This document shows positions 12,015 to 21,682 of a stretch of 64,000 nt of DNA, one piece after another. The notes beneath the pieces were generated by a model. That model was given only the letters and a program-made list of their open reading frames with translations, ran no database searches and was not told the origin of the DNA. This DNA comes from Nocardia carnea (lineage in GTDB: Bacteria; Actinomycetota; Actinomycetes; Mycobacteriales; Mycobacteriaceae). How positions within the stretch are numbered: position 1 is the stretch's first letter; each line of letters begins with the position of its first letter. The DNA is taken from contig NZ_JARWNW010000241.1 in assembly GCF_029868325.1 (NCBI RefSeq), positions 1-64,000 of the forward strand. Direction: 5' to 3'. The position numbers were made by a program, and so were the translations under genes.

Positions 12015-13244
12015 TCATTCGCTGGGGCGCCTCTGATAACTGCGCGCGACCAGAGCCGAGGTCAGGTACCACAGGCCGTTGGGTATGGCCGGGTCGTAAC
12101 CGGTGAGCAACCGGACCCGTTTGAGGCGGTAGTCGAGGGTGTTGGTGTGCATATGCATGAGCCGGGCGGTGCGCTGGCGGTTGAAATTGTTGGCGATGTG
12201 CTGACGCAGCGTTTCCAGTAGTTCGGGATGCTCGTCCAACGGGTCCAGGATGGCGCTGAGATGTTCCCGCGCCGGACCGGGCCGGGTGATCTGGAATTCC
12301 AGCGCCAGATCCGAGAACCGGTGCAGCCCACCGCCGGTGGTGATCCGCGAGACGATATCCAGGAGTTCGTGCGCGCGGTCGGTCGCACCGGGGATATCGG
12401 CGGTCTCCGCGGTGACGACGGTGGCGGTGACCGGTACCTGAGCGGCCTGCGACAGCCGGGCGATCAGTTCGTCGAGAGCGTCCTCGGGGAACATATGCGC
12501 CGGCAGCAGTACCGTGCCGCCGTCGATACTGAGCAACGACAGGGCCCGCTCACCGCAACTGCGCGCCAGTTCGGCCTGCACCCGGCGCAATTTCCGGCGC
12601 GCGACGATACGGCCGTCCACCCGCGGCGCGGATTCGTCCGGATGCGGCGGCAATCCCAGGGCCAGCACCTGATACGACGGCGCGATCTCGATCCCGCATT
12701 CCCGGGCCATGGTCGCGGTACTGTGCCCGCCGAGCAGTGCGGAGATCAGGGTGTGTACCGCGGTGTGGTGTTCGGCGACCACTCCGCGATATTCGCTCAC
12801 ATAGGCCAGCGCGACTTCCGAGGTGATCGTGTCGAGGATTTCCAGCATCCGGCGGGCGGTGGCGACCAGGGTTGCCGAATCCGCCGGGCCGGCGGTGGAC
12901 ATGATGTGGTCGAAACCGAGTTTGAAGCCCTCGTGGATGGCGTGGTTGATGGTGTCGACCGGAATACCCTCGCGCGCCCATTCGGCGGCGGCCTCACGCA
13001 CCTGTTCGATCTCGTGCGGGAGTTCGCGGCCGTCGAGCCGGCCAAGGGTGAGTTCGAGGCATAGGCGGGTCACCGCGGTGACATCGCCCTGTAGCGCATC
13101 GCCGGGCAAGGTGCCGCAGGGCGCCACATTCTCGACGAAATGCCCGACCATCTGACGCGAGAGGGTCGACACATCGCGTAGATGGTTCGAAATCGGACGG
13201 CCGGACACCGTAAGTCGGGAACGGGTCGGACTACTGACCGTCAT
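12015..13244 (-). CDS. PucR-family transcriptional regulator
   Basis: A 409-residue regulator with a C-terminal PucR-type HTH (LLETLRQHIANNFNRQRTARLMHMHTNTLDYRLKRVRLLTG at about 345-385) and a long N-terminal region with a GGDEF-like/CdaR-type middle domain. It corresponds by position to Rv1453. The target is unknown; the nearest divergent gene pair is the small protein and qor. The 285-nt gap to ctaA shows no gene. Confidence 0.85.
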   Translation of the reverse strand: MTVSSPTRSRLTVSGRPISNHLRDVSTLSRQMVGHFVENVAPCGTLPGDALQGDVTAVTRLCLELTLGRLDGRELPHEIEQVREAAAEWAREGIPVDTINHAIHEGFKLGFDHIMSTAGPADSATLVATARRMLEILDTITSEVALAYVSEYRGVVAEHHTAVHTLISALLGGHSTATMARECGIEIAPSYQVLALGLPPHPDESAPRVDGRIVARRKLRRVQAELARSCGERALSLLSIDGGTVLLPAHMFPEDALDELIARLSQAAQVPVTATVVTAETADIPGATDRAHELLDIVSRITTGGGLHRFSDLALEFQITRPGPAREHLSAILDPLDEHPELLETLRQHIANNFNRQRTARLMHMHTNTLDYRLKRVRLLTGYDPAIPNGLWYLTSALVARSYQRRPSE

Positions 13245-13396
13245 ATCGGCTCCTTCTACCCCGGGCTGACGCTCGAAGCCCTAACGGTAGCGCGAAGCGG
13301 TTACTCGCCAGTAGTTTTTGGCCGGGAAACTGTCCGAGCTACCTGCCGCCCGGACCGGCGGCCTGTGAGGACACACAGAACCGCTGCCGCGACAAC

Positions 13397-13747
13397 TCAG
13401 TTCTCGTTACGCGCCCGGGGGAACCGGGTCTGCTTCGCGACCCAGCCCGCCATCTTCTCCCAGTGCCCGGTGCGCGGCGTCGTCTTGGCCACCAGATCCC
13501 GCTCCCAGCCGTCGGCAGCGGTCAAACCGTCCACGGCCTCGATCACGGCCTGCGCCGTGGCCGTATCGGCGACCATCCGGTCACCCAGCACACCGTCGGC
13601 ACCGACCAGCGTGATCCGGACGCCCCGGCGCCCGACCGGCTGCGGGACGGCCTCGGCCGAACCGCCGTGCGCGGCGACGAACTTACGCACCGAGCCGACG
13701 ATTTCCTTCGGCGCGCGGACGGTGGCGGTTGCGGTATCTGCACTCAT
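13397..13747 (-). CDS. Conserved small actinobacterial protein of unknown function
   Basis: A 116-residue cytosolic protein starting MSADTATATVRAPKEIVGS. I do not recognise a named domain. It has a compact alpha/beta appearance (RGVRITLVGADGVLGDRMVADTATAQAVIEAVDGL) and a basic C-terminus (MAGWVAKQTRFPRARNEN). The ATG at 13747 is preferred; upstream in-frame sequence runs into the qor promoter. It is divergent from qor with a gap of about 105 nt. Confidence 0.7.
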   Translation of the reverse strand: MSADTATATVRAPKEIVGSVRKFVAAHGGSAEAVPQPVGRRGVRITLVGADGVLGDRMVADTATAQAVIEAVDGLTAADGWERDLVAKTTPRTGHWEKMAGWVAKQTRFPRARNEN

Positions 13748-13851
13748 GTCCCGGAGTTTACCGGCGGGTAGTACTGCCCACCCGAGCCCGTTGCCGCCGT
13801 ACCCACCGGACCCGCGTATTGCCCGCCCGGGCACCCGTGTAGAACTGGACC

Positions 13852-14817
13852 ATGCGCGCCATCCAGGTGGACCGGCACGGCGGTCCGGAGGTCCTGACCC
13901 TCACCGAAGTTGCCGACCCGTCGCCCGGGCCGAATCAGCTACTGGTCGAGGTCGACGCCGTCGGTGTGAACTACATCGACACCTATTTCCGGACCGGCAC
14001 CTACCCGAGACCGGTGCCGTACATTCCGGGGTCCGAGGGCACCGGCGTCGTCACCGAAATCGGCGCACAGGTCACCGCATTCGCCGTCGGCGACCAGGTG
14101 GCGTGGGCCGCCGGACCGAACAGTTACGCACCGCGCACGGTGGTGGACGAGGCGGTCGCGGTGGCGGTCCCCGAAGGGGTCGATCCGCCGGTCGCCGCCT
14201 CGGCGCTACTGCAGGGCATGACCGCGCACTATCTGATCGAATCGGTCTACCGGCCGGAACCGGGTGAGACCGTGCTGGTCCATGCGGGTGCGGGTGGAGT
14301 CGGGTTACTGCTCACCCAGCTGGCGGCGGCCCGCGATATCCGGGTGATCACCACGGTGTCCTCGGACGAGAAGGAGACCCTGTCCCGCGGCGCCGGGGCC
14401 TGGGAGGTCCTGCGCTACGGCGACGATCTCGCCGACCGGGTCCGCGAACTGACCGGCGGCACCGGCGTGGCCGCGGTCTACGACGGAGTGGGCGCGGCGA
14501 CGTTCGACGCCAGCCTCGCCTCCTTGCGGGTCCGCGGCATGCTTGCCCTGTTCGGCGCGGCCAGCGGACCGGTACCGCCGGTCGATCTGCAGCGCTTGAA
14601 CGCGGCGGGCTCGGTCTTCGTGACCCGACCCAATATCGCCCACTACACCCGCGATCGTGCCGAACTGGATTGGCGCGCGGGCGATATCTTCGAAGCCGTC
14701 GCCGACGGTTCGCTCACCGTCCGCATCGGCGCGACCTATCCGCTCGCCGAGGCCGCACAGGCCCACCGCGACCTGGAGAGCCGCAAGACCACGGGTTCGA
14801 TCGTCCTTCTCCCCTGA
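13852..14817 (+). CDS. qor: NADPH:quinone oxidoreductase, MDR family
   Basis: A 321-residue zinc-independent medium-chain reductase that reduces quinones with NADPH. The N-terminal GroES-like domain contains GVNYIDTYFRTGTYPRPVPYIPGSEGTGVV; the Rossmann domain has VLVHAGAGGVGLLLTQLA. No catalytic zinc ligands are present, as expected for quinone oxidoreductases. It matches Rv1454c by position and type. Confidence 0.92.
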   Translation: MRAIQVDRHGGPEVLTLTEVADPSPGPNQLLVEVDAVGVNYIDTYFRTGTYPRPVPYIPGSEGTGVVTEIGAQVTAFAVGDQVAWAAGPNSYAPRTVVDEAVAVAVPEGVDPPVAASALLQGMTAHYLIESVYRPEPGETVLVHAGAGGVGLLLTQLAAARDIRVITTVSSDEKETLSRGAGAWEVLRYGDDLADRVRELTGGTGVAAVYDGVGAATFDASLASLRVRGMLALFGAASGPVPPVDLQRLNAAGSVFVTRPNIAHYTRDRAELDWRAGDIFEAVADGSLTVRIGATYPLAEAAQAHRDLESRKTTGSIVLLP

Positions 14818-14879
14818 CCCGGACGCGGGCGTGGACAGTCGCGCCCGGCGGTGTGTCGACGGTTGGCCCCGGCGCGGTG

Positions 14880-15485
14880 TCAGTAGTCGCGCCCGGTCAG
14901 CCCTCGATAGACGAATCGGGTCAGCCCCTCCACAGCTTCGGCGTCGGACAGTTCGACCGAGCCCTCCTCGACCGCGGCGAACAGCGCCTGGGCGAGCAGG
15001 AAGAACATCGCCAGGCTGGCATCGGGAGTGCTGGGCAACCGCATCCCCTTCGCTACCAACCCGTCGAGGTGGTCGGCGATATCGAGCCGCTGTTCGGCAC
15101 CGAACCGCGCCATCTCGCGGCCGAATTCCTCGTTCACCAGGGCAGCCTGGTTCACCGACCGCATCACGACGGCATGCTCCCGGGCGAAGCGCCAGTACCC
15201 GGCGAGGTGATAACGCACGGCCTCCGGGTCGCTGAAATCCGGGCTGTGGCCGGGCTGCAGGGCTTGTTCGTCGCCGGCTTCGCCCAGATCGGCCAGTAGC
15301 GCCCGGAGCAGCTGTTCCTTATCGGAGAAATGGTTGTAGAACGATCCCGCCGACCGTCCCGCGGCGGCGGTGATATCGGTGATCTTGGTGTTCAGATAGC
15401 CGCGCTCGGCGAAGACCTGCCGCGCGGCGGCCTTGAGCGCCTGTTCGGTTTCCTCCGCGCGTTCCCGCCGGCTCGTTCCCACCAC
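14880..15485 (-). CDS. TetR-family regulator of the adjacent monooxygenase
   Basis: A TetR repressor of about 201 residues. The N-terminal HTH (TKITDITAAAGRSAGSFYNHFSDKEQLLRALL) is canonical; the C-terminal ligand domain is all-helical. Two GTG codons (15485, 15482) follow a GGAGG at 15490-15494; either may be used, and 15482 has the better spacing. It is divergent from the FAD monooxygenase, with a tandem operator between them, so it probably represses both genes and responds to a monooxygenase substrate. Confidence 0.88.
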   Translation of the reverse strand: MVGTSRRERAEETEQALKAAARQVFAERGYLNTKITDITAAAGRSAGSFYNHFSDKEQLLRALLADLGEAGDEQALQPGHSPDFSDPEAVRYHLAGYWRFAREHAVVMRSVNQAALVNEEFGREMARFGAEQRLDIADHLDGLVAKGMRLPSTPDASLAMFFLLAQALFAAVEEGSVELSDAEAVEGLTRFVYRGLTGRDY

Positions 15486-15523
15486 CGCACCTCCTTGACA
15501 CGGCAACCTACCAACCCGAATAA

Positions 15524-15552
15524 TGAATTCATATTCAGTGAATCTTAATTCA
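15524..15552. promoter_or_regulatory. Tandem TetR operator, two TGAAT-N4-ATTCA sites
   Basis: Two perfect-armed palindromes, TGAATTCATATTCA (15524-15537) and TGAATCTTAATTCA (15539-15552), are separated by one base, so their centres are 15 bp apart. They lie in the AT-rich gap between the divergent TetR and monooxygenase genes. The arrangement suggests cooperative binding of two repressor dimers. Confidence 0.65.
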
Positions 15553-15575
15553 TCCAATGCTCGTCAGGAGTCTCC

Positions 15576-17009
15576 ATGTCGCCTTCTGTCCTCATCGCCG
15601 GCGCCGGCCCGGCCGGCCTCACCCTCGCTATCGACCTCGCCCGCCGGAACATCCCGGTACGCATCGTCGACCGGGGCGCCGAGTTCCCGGTCGGCTCCCG
15701 CGGCGACGGTATCCAGCCCCGCACCCTCGAAGTGTTCGACGACCTCGGCGTCCTCGATGCCGTCCATTCCGCCGGAGCCCCACCCCCGGCATTCCGGGCC
15801 TACTTCGACGGGCTGCCCGTCGGTGAACGCCGGATGAGCGAGATCGTCGAGCCGAGCCCGGCCACGCCCTACCCCAACGGGTGGTTCCTCGGCCAGGCGC
15901 AGACCGAGGCGATCCTGCGCGAGCGATTGGCAGGGTTGGGGGTCCGGGTCGAGCTGGGCACCGCACTGGAGTCGTTCGACCAGGACTCCTCCGGTGTCAC
16001 CGCACGCCTGTCGGCGGCGCACGGCACCGACATCGTGGAAACGGCGTACTTGGTCGGCGCCGACGGCGGAAGCAGCACAGTGCGCCGGTCGCTCGGTATC
16101 GCCTTCACCGGCACCACCGACGAATCGATCCGGATGCTGCTCGGCGATATCCGCGCCGACGCGCTCGACCACGATTTCGGCCACTGGTTCGCCACCGCCG
16201 ACAGCCCCATGAACGGAATCGGCCTCTCACCGTTACCGGGTGGTGCACACTTCCAGTTCGCGGCGCCGCTGCCGGGCGACACGGATCCCACCCTGGAGAG
16301 TTTGCAGCGCCGGCTGGACCGTTTGACCGGCGAGCAACGCATTACCCTGACCGACCTCACCTGGGCCACCGTGTGGCGGCCCAATATCCGGCTGGCCGAA
16401 CGGTTCCGGGTGGGGCGGGTATTCCTGATCGGTGATGCCGCCCATGTCCACCCACCGACCGGCGGCCAGGGGATGAACACCGGTATCCAGGACGCCTACA
16501 ACCTGGGCTGGAAGCTCGGCGCCGCGCTGGACGGCGACGCGTCGCTGCTGGACACCTACGAACCGGAACGGCGGGCCGTGGCGGCCCGGGTTCTCGGGAT
16601 CAGCACCGAACTGCTCGGCAAACTGATCGACGGCGCCGAGGACGCCATGAAACGCGGAGCGGACACCGACCAGCTCGGTATCACCTATCGCGACCCCGCC
16701 GATCCCCGCCGGATCGCGCCCGGTGACCGTGCGCCCGATGCCCCGCTGAAGAACGCCGCCGGGCAGGCGGTGCGCCTGTTCGACCTGTTCCGCGGCCCGC
16801 ATGCGACGCTGCTGTGTTTCGGATCCGCCGGGCACCCGCCCGCCGGGCCGGGAACCCACCGGTACACCGTGGTCCGTCCCGGCGTGCCGGCCGGCGCCGA
16901 CGAGCTGATCGATGTGGACGGTCACGCATACGCCGCCTACGACGCCGTCGACGGAACGCGGATCCTGGTGCGGCCGGACGGGTATCTCGGCACCGCGCCC
17001 GCCGCGTAG
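15576..17009 (+). CDS. FAD-dependent aromatic-type monooxygenase
   Basis: A 477-residue flavoprotein hydroxylase of the PHBH/RdmE class. The dinucleotide motif GAGPAGLTLAIDLARR is at 8-23, the second FAD motif FLIGDAAHVHPPTGGQGMNTGIQDAYNLGWKL lies in the middle, and a thioredoxin-like C-terminal domain begins near 385. Such enzymes hydroxylate phenols or polyketides with NAD(P)H and O2; the substrate cannot be read from the sequence. CAGGAG at 15565-15570 precedes the ATG. Confidence 0.9.
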   Translation: MSPSVLIAGAGPAGLTLAIDLARRNIPVRIVDRGAEFPVGSRGDGIQPRTLEVFDDLGVLDAVHSAGAPPPAFRAYFDGLPVGERRMSEIVEPSPATPYPNGWFLGQAQTEAILRERLAGLGVRVELGTALESFDQDSSGVTARLSAAHGTDIVETAYLVGADGGSSTVRRSLGIAFTGTTDESIRMLLGDIRADALDHDFGHWFATADSPMNGIGLSPLPGGAHFQFAAPLPGDTDPTLESLQRRLDRLTGEQRITLTDLTWATVWRPNIRLAERFRVGRVFLIGDAAHVHPPTGGQGMNTGIQDAYNLGWKLGAALDGDASLLDTYEPERRAVAARVLGISTELLGKLIDGAEDAMKRGADTDQLGITYRDPADPRRIAPGDRAPDAPLKNAAGQAVRLFDLFRGPHATLLCFGSAGHPPAGPGTHRYTVVRPGVPAGADELIDVDGHAYAAYDAVDGTRILVRPDGYLGTAPAA

Positions 17010-17011
17010 GG

Positions 17012-18001
17012 TCAGCCGAAGAAGACCTCGCCGAGGGTGGTCCAGCCGAGGACCGAATCGACGGCCAGACCGCAGAAGACCACGGCGAGGTAGTTGTTGG
17101 ACTGCAGGAACAGGCGCAGCGGTTTCACCGATTCGCCGCGGCGGACACCCGAGTAGAGCTGGTGCGCCATGAGCAGGAACCAGGCCCCGGCGACCAATGC
17201 CACCGCCGCGTAGATCACGCCGGTCGCCGGGACCAATGCCAGGGTGGTGAGGACTGTGAGCCAGGTGTAGATGACGATCTGCTTGGTCACGGCCTGCTCG
17301 GTGGCCACCACAGGCAGCATCGGCACGCCGGCGGCCCGGTAGTCCTCCTTGTAGCGCATGGCCAGCGCCCAGGTATGCGGCGGTGTCCAGAAGAAGATCA
17401 CACCGAACAGGGCCAGCGCGGGCCAGCCGATGGTGCCGGTCACCGCGGACCAGCCGACGAGCGCGGGCATACAGCCGGCGGCGCCGCCCCAGACGACGTT
17501 CTGCGCGGTGCGCCGTTTCAGGCCCAGGGTGTAGACGAAAACGTAGAAGAGGATCGTGGCGATCACCAGCAGACCGCTGAGCAGATTCGCCTGCCACCAC
17601 AGCCACGCGAAGGAACCGATTCCCAGGGCGACGCCGAAGACGAAGGCATGCGAGGTGGGAACGGCATCGCGGGCCAGCGGACGTTTGGCGGTCCGCTTCA
17701 TCACCTTGTCGATATCGGCGTCGGCCACGCAGTTCAGCGTGTTCGCGCTCGCCGCGCCCATCCAGCCGCCGAACAGGGTGGCCAGGATGAGCCGGATATC
17801 GACGTGTCCGCGGTCGGCCAGCAGCATGGTGGGAATGGTCGCCACCAGCAGCAGCTCGATCACGCGCGGTTTGGTGAGCGCGATATACGCCAGCGGGCGA
17901 CGGGCGATCCGGGCGAGTTTCGCACTGCCGAGGACGCGGTCCGCAGGTGCCGGGGCGGAGTCGTGGGCGCCGCCGACCCCCGGGTCATGACCGATCCGCA
18001 C
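17012..18001 (-). CDS. ctaB: Protoheme IX farnesyltransferase (COX10/CtaB)
   Basis: A 329-residue UbiA-family prenyltransferase that converts heme B to heme O. The Asp-rich motif [24 protein letters not shown] is near 110-133, with a second motif [16 protein letters not shown] and about nine membrane helices. The GTG at 18001 follows GAGGAGAG at a suitable distance; the open frame upstream to 18205 is Arg/Pro-rich and not family-like. It converges on the monooxygenase with only 2 nt between stops. Confidence 0.93.
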   Translation of the reverse strand: MRIGHDPGVGGAHDSAPAPADRVLGSAKLARIARRPLAYIALTKPRVIELLLVATIPTMLLADRGHVDIRLILATLFGGWMGAASANTLNCVADADIDKVMKRTAKRPLARDAVPTSHAFVFGVALGIGSFAWLWWQANLLSGLLVIATILFYVFVYTLGLKRRTAQNVVWGGAAGCMPALVGWSAVTGTIGWPALALFGVIFFWTPPHTWALAMRYKEDYRAAGVPMLPVVATEQAVTKQIVIYTWLTVLTTLALVPATGVIYAAVALVAGAWFLLMAHQLYSGVRRGESVKPLRLFLQSNNYLAVVFCGLAVDSVLGWTTLGEVFFG

Positions 18002-18395
18002 TGTCTCTCCTCGCACACTGTCGAACGGGCGCAGCCGGATCCACCTCGCTCGCAGCCACACCGGCCGGAGCGGAGCCGGAGGCCGCTGCGCATCGCATCC
18101 GGTTCGCGGGCGAGCAGCGCGCGGCTGCGACGCGGCTACTACTACACACGATGGTAGACCCCGGACCGCGATGCCTTGCCGCGCGGCCCCTGCGACCCCG
18201 CCCACAGTCCCGGGCTACGCCCCGCGGGTACCCGGCGGGACCGGCGGGTCCTTCTTCGCCGGGGGCCGTGCGCAGGGGCGGCCGGACGCATCTAGGGTAT
18301 GGGGTGTATGCGGCGCCGCCGTCACCGCGCCGTACCGGTTCGCCGCCCTGCCCGCCCCTTTTCGACGCCTCGAAAATGTCAGGAGAAACACGGTC
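18002..18395. other. Divergent region between ctaB and tkt
   Basis: About 394 bases with promoters expected for both genes. I see no gene here. A -10-like TAGGGT at about 18293-18298, followed by a Gly/Arg-biased open frame, may serve tkt. The tkt RBS AGGAGA lies at 18381-18386. Confidence 0.4.
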
Positions 18396-20537
18396 GTGTC
18401 AGTGACAGACGACATCCGCGCCCTCACCCAGCCGAACCTGCCGGACGACTGGACCGATCTGGACACCAAGGCCGTCGATACGGTCCGTGTTCTGGCCGCC
18501 GACGCCGTACAGACCGCGGGCAACGGCCATCCGGGCACCGCGATGAGCCTGGCGCCGCTGGCGTACACGCTGTTCCAGCGCACCATGCGGCACGATCCCG
18601 CCGACCCGGAATGGGTCGGGCGCGACCGGTTCGTGCTGTCGTGCGGCCATTCCAGCCTCACCCTCTACATCCAGCTGTACCTGGCGGGTTTCGGGCTGGA
18701 ACTCGACGATCTGAAGAATCTGCGCAAATGGGGTTCGCTGACGCCGGGACATCCGGAATACCGGCACACCAAGGGCGTCGAGATCACCACCGGTCCGCTG
18801 GGCCAGGGGCTGGCGTCGGCGGTGGGGATGGCGATGGCGGCCCGCCGTGAGCGCGGCCTGTTCGATCCGGAGGCCGCGACCGGCGCTAGCCCGTTCGACC
18901 ATCACATCTACGTGATCGCCTCCGACGGCGATATGGAGGAGGGCGTCACATCCGAGGCCTCCTCGATCGCGGGCACCCAGCAGCTGGGGAACCTGGTGGT
19001 GATCTACGACGACAACAAGATCTCCATCGAGGACGACACCACCATCGCTTTCACCGAGGATGTGGCGGCCCGCTACGCGGCGTACGGCTGGCATGTCGAG
19101 GTGGTCGAGGGCGGCGAGGATGTCGTCGCGATCGAGGCGGCGCTGGCCGCGGCGAAGGCCGAGACCGGTAAGCCGTCGCTGATCCTGCTGCGCACCATCA
19201 TCGGATATCCCGCGCCGAACAAGATGAACACCGGCGCGGCGCACGGTGCGGCGCTGGGCGCGGACGAGGTGGCCGCCGCCAAGCGCGCCCTGGGCTTCGA
19301 TCCCGAGCAGACCTTCCAGGTCGACGACGATGTCATCGCGCATACCCGCAAGGCCGCCGAACGCGGCGCGAAAGCGCATGCCGACTGGACCGTCGAATTC
19401 GACGCCTGGGCCCAGCGGGTGCCGCAGGGCAAGGTGCTGTTCGACCGGCTGTTCAACGGTCAGCTGCCGGACGGCTGGACCGACGGCCTGCCCACCTGGG
19501 AGCCGGATGCCAAGGGCCTGGCCACCCGGAAGGCTTCGGCCAAGGTGCTCGCCGCCGTCGGCCCGGTACTGCCGGAGCTGTGGGGCGGTTCGGCCGACCT
19601 CGCCGAATCCAACAACACCACCATTCCGGAATCGATGAGCTTCGGTCCCGAATCCATCTCCACCGGAATGTGGAAGGCGAGCCCGTACGGCCGCACCCTG
19701 CACTTCGGTGTCCGCGAGCACGCGATGGGGTCGATCCTCAACGGTATCGCCCTGCACGGGCCCACCCGCCCCTACGGCGGCACCTTCCTGGTGTTCAGCG
19801 ACTACATGCGCCCCGCGGTACGGCTGGCCGCGCTCATGCGGGTACCGGTGACCTACGTCTGGACCCACGATTCCATCGGTCTCGGCGAGGACGGCCCCAC
19901 CCACCAGCCGATCGAGCATCTGGCCGCGCTGCGCGCCATCCCCGGCCTGTCGGTGGTGCGCCCGGGTGACGCCAACGAAACCGCCTACGCCTGGCGCGCG
20001 GTGATCGAGAAGCACAGCGGTAAGCACAATTCGCCGTTCGTCTCCAGCGATGCCGTGGGCACCGGTGGCCCGGCCGCGCTGGCCCTGACCCGCCAGGACC
20101 TGCCGGTGCTCGAGGGCACCAGCCTCGACGGCGTGTCCAAGGGCGGTTACATCCTCGCGGAGGCCTCCACCGGCGTTCCGCAGGTGATTCTGATCGGCAC
20201 GGGCTCCGAGCTCCAGCTCGCCGTGGCCGCGCGCACTACCCTGGAGGAGCAGGGCATCGGCACCCGGGTGGTCTCGATGCCGTGTGTGGAATGGTTCGAC
20301 GCGCAGGACAAGGCCTATCGCGACGAGGTGCTGCCCCCGGCAGTGGCCGCCCGGGTCGTGGTCGAAGCCGGTATCGCCATGCCGTGGCACCGGTTCACCG
20401 GCGACGCGGGCGAGATCGTGTCGATCGAGCATTTCGGCGCCTCGGCCGATTACAAGACCTTGTTCCGCGAGTTCGGCTTCACGCCGGAGGCTGTCGTGGC
20501 CGCTGCACAGCGCACGCTCGACAATGTGAAGGGATAA
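18396..20537 (+). CDS. tkt: Transketolase
   Basis: A 713-residue thiamine-diphosphate enzyme of the non-oxidative pentose phosphate pathway. The ThDP region reads [20 protein letters not shown]...[31 protein letters not shown] and [14 protein letters not shown] lie upstream; the pyrimidine domain has [19 protein letters not shown] and [12 protein letters not shown]. The GTG at 18396 is preceded by AGGAGA. It is the first gene of a five-gene plus-strand operon. Confidence 0.97.
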   Translation: MSVTDDIRALTQPNLPDDWTDLDTKAVDTVRVLAADAVQTAGNGHPGTAMSLAPLAYTLFQRTMRHDPADPEWVGRDRFVLSCGHSSLTLYIQLYLAGFGLELDDLKNLRKWGSLTPGHPEYRHTKGVEITTGPLGQGLASAVGMAMAARRERGLFDPEAATGASPFDHHIYVIASDGDMEEGVTSEASSIAGTQQLGNLVVIYDDNKISIEDDTTIAFTEDVAARYAAYGWHVEVVEGGEDVVAIEAALAAAKAETGKPSLILLRTIIGYPAPNKMNTGAAHGAALGADEVAAAKRALGFDPEQTFQVDDDVIAHTRKAAERGAKAHADWTVEFDAWAQRVPQGKVLFDRLFNGQLPDGWTDGLPTWEPDAKGLATRKASAKVLAAVGPVLPELWGGSADLAESNNTTIPESMSFGPESISTGMWKASPYGRTLHFGVREHAMGSILNGIALHGPTRPYGGTFLVFSDYMRPAVRLAALMRVPVTYVWTHDSIGLGEDGPTHQPIEHLAALRAIPGLSVVRPGDANETAYAWRAVIEKHSGKHNSPFVSSDAVGTGGPAALALTRQDLPVLEGTSLDGVSKGGYILAEASTGVPQVILIGTGSELQLAVAARTTLEEQGIGTRVVSMPCVEWFDAQDKAYRDEVLPPAVAARVVVEAGIAMPWHRFTGDAGEIVSIEHFGASADYKTLFREFGFTPEAVVAAAQRTLDNVKG

Positions 20538-20543
20538 GGGTTC

Positions 20544-21677
20544 ATGGCACAGAACGAGAACGTCGCCGCCCTGGCCGCGGCCGGGGTGTCGGTGTGGCTG
20601 GACGATCTGTCACGCGACCGGATCAACTCCGGCAACCTCGCCGAACTGATCGCCACCCGCGGGGTCGTCGGGGTCACCACCAACCCGACCATCTTCCAGG
20701 GTGCCCTCAGCAAGGGACACGCCTACGACGAGCAGGTCCGGGCGCTGGCCGCCCGGGGCGCCGATACCGACGCCGCCGTCCGCACCATCACCACCGACGA
20801 TGTCCGCGCGGCCTGCGATGTGCTGGCCCCGGTCTTCGAGCAGACCGGCGGCGTGGACGGGCGGGTCTCCCTCGAGGTCGATCCGCGGCTGGCCTTCGAC
20901 GCCGACAAAACGGTGGCCCAGGCGGTCGAACTGTGGAAGATCGTCGACCGGCCCAACCTGTTCATCAAGATCCCGGCCACCGAGGCCGGCCTGCCGGCCA
21001 TCACCGCGGTCCTCGAGGAAGGCATCAGCGTCAACGTGACCCTGATCTTCTCGGTGCAGCGGTACCGCTCGGTGATGGGCGCCTATCTGGACGGGCTGCG
21101 TAAGGCCCGGGTCGCGGGGCACGATCTGGCCAAGATCCATTCGGTGGCTTCGTTCTTCGTCTCCCGGGTGGATACCGAGATCGATAAGCGGCTCGAGGCA
21201 ATCGGTACGCCCGAGGCCCTGGCGCTACGCGGTAAGGCGGGCGTGGCCAACGCCCGGCTGGCCTACGCCGAATACCTGGATGTGTTCGGTTCCGCGGGTG
21301 ACCACGCCTCGACCTACAACCATCTGGCCTCCGCCGGCGCGAACCGGCAGCGGCCGCTGTGGGCGTCGACCGGGGTGAAGAACCCCGAGTACCCCGACAC
21401 CATGTACGTCACCGAACTGGTCGCCACGAATACGGTGAACACGCTGCCGGAGAAGACGCTCGAGGCCGTCGCCGATCACGGTCGGGTCCGCGGCGACACC
21501 GTCTCCGGGACCGCCGACGAGGCTGCCGGGGTATTCGAGCAGCTCCGCGAGGTGGGCATCGATCTCGACGATGTGTTCGCGGTCCTCGAACGCGAGGGCG
21601 TGGACAAATTCGAGAAGTCCTGGCAGGAACTGCTGGACGCCACCACAGCCGAACTGGCCGCCGCAGGAGGTAACTGA
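20544..21677 (+). CDS. tal: Transaldolase
   Basis: A 377-residue transaldolase of the longer actinobacterial type. The Schiff-base lysine is K142 in [31 protein letters not shown] and [15 protein letters not shown] are family landmarks. It lies 6 nt after tkt and 5 nt before zwf, so all are clearly co-transcribed. Confidence 0.97.
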   Translation: MAQNENVAALAAAGVSVWLDDLSRDRINSGNLAELIATRGVVGVTTNPTIFQGALSKGHAYDEQVRALAARGADTDAAVRTITTDDVRAACDVLAPVFEQTGGVDGRVSLEVDPRLAFDADKTVAQAVELWKIVDRPNLFIKIPATEAGLPAITAVLEEGISVNVTLIFSVQRYRSVMGAYLDGLRKARVAGHDLAKIHSVASFFVSRVDTEIDKRLEAIGTPEALALRGKAGVANARLAYAEYLDVFGSAGDHASTYNHLASAGANRQRPLWASTGVKNPEYPDTMYVTELVATNTVNTLPEKTLEAVADHGRVRGDTVSGTADEAAGVFEQLREVGIDLDDVFAVLEREGVDKFEKSWQELLDATTAELAAAGGN

Positions 21678-21682
21678 CCCCG

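Noticed and set aside
18399..20432. Open frame of 677 codons on the minus strand
   Set aside because: Antisense to transketolase, which is certain from its motifs.
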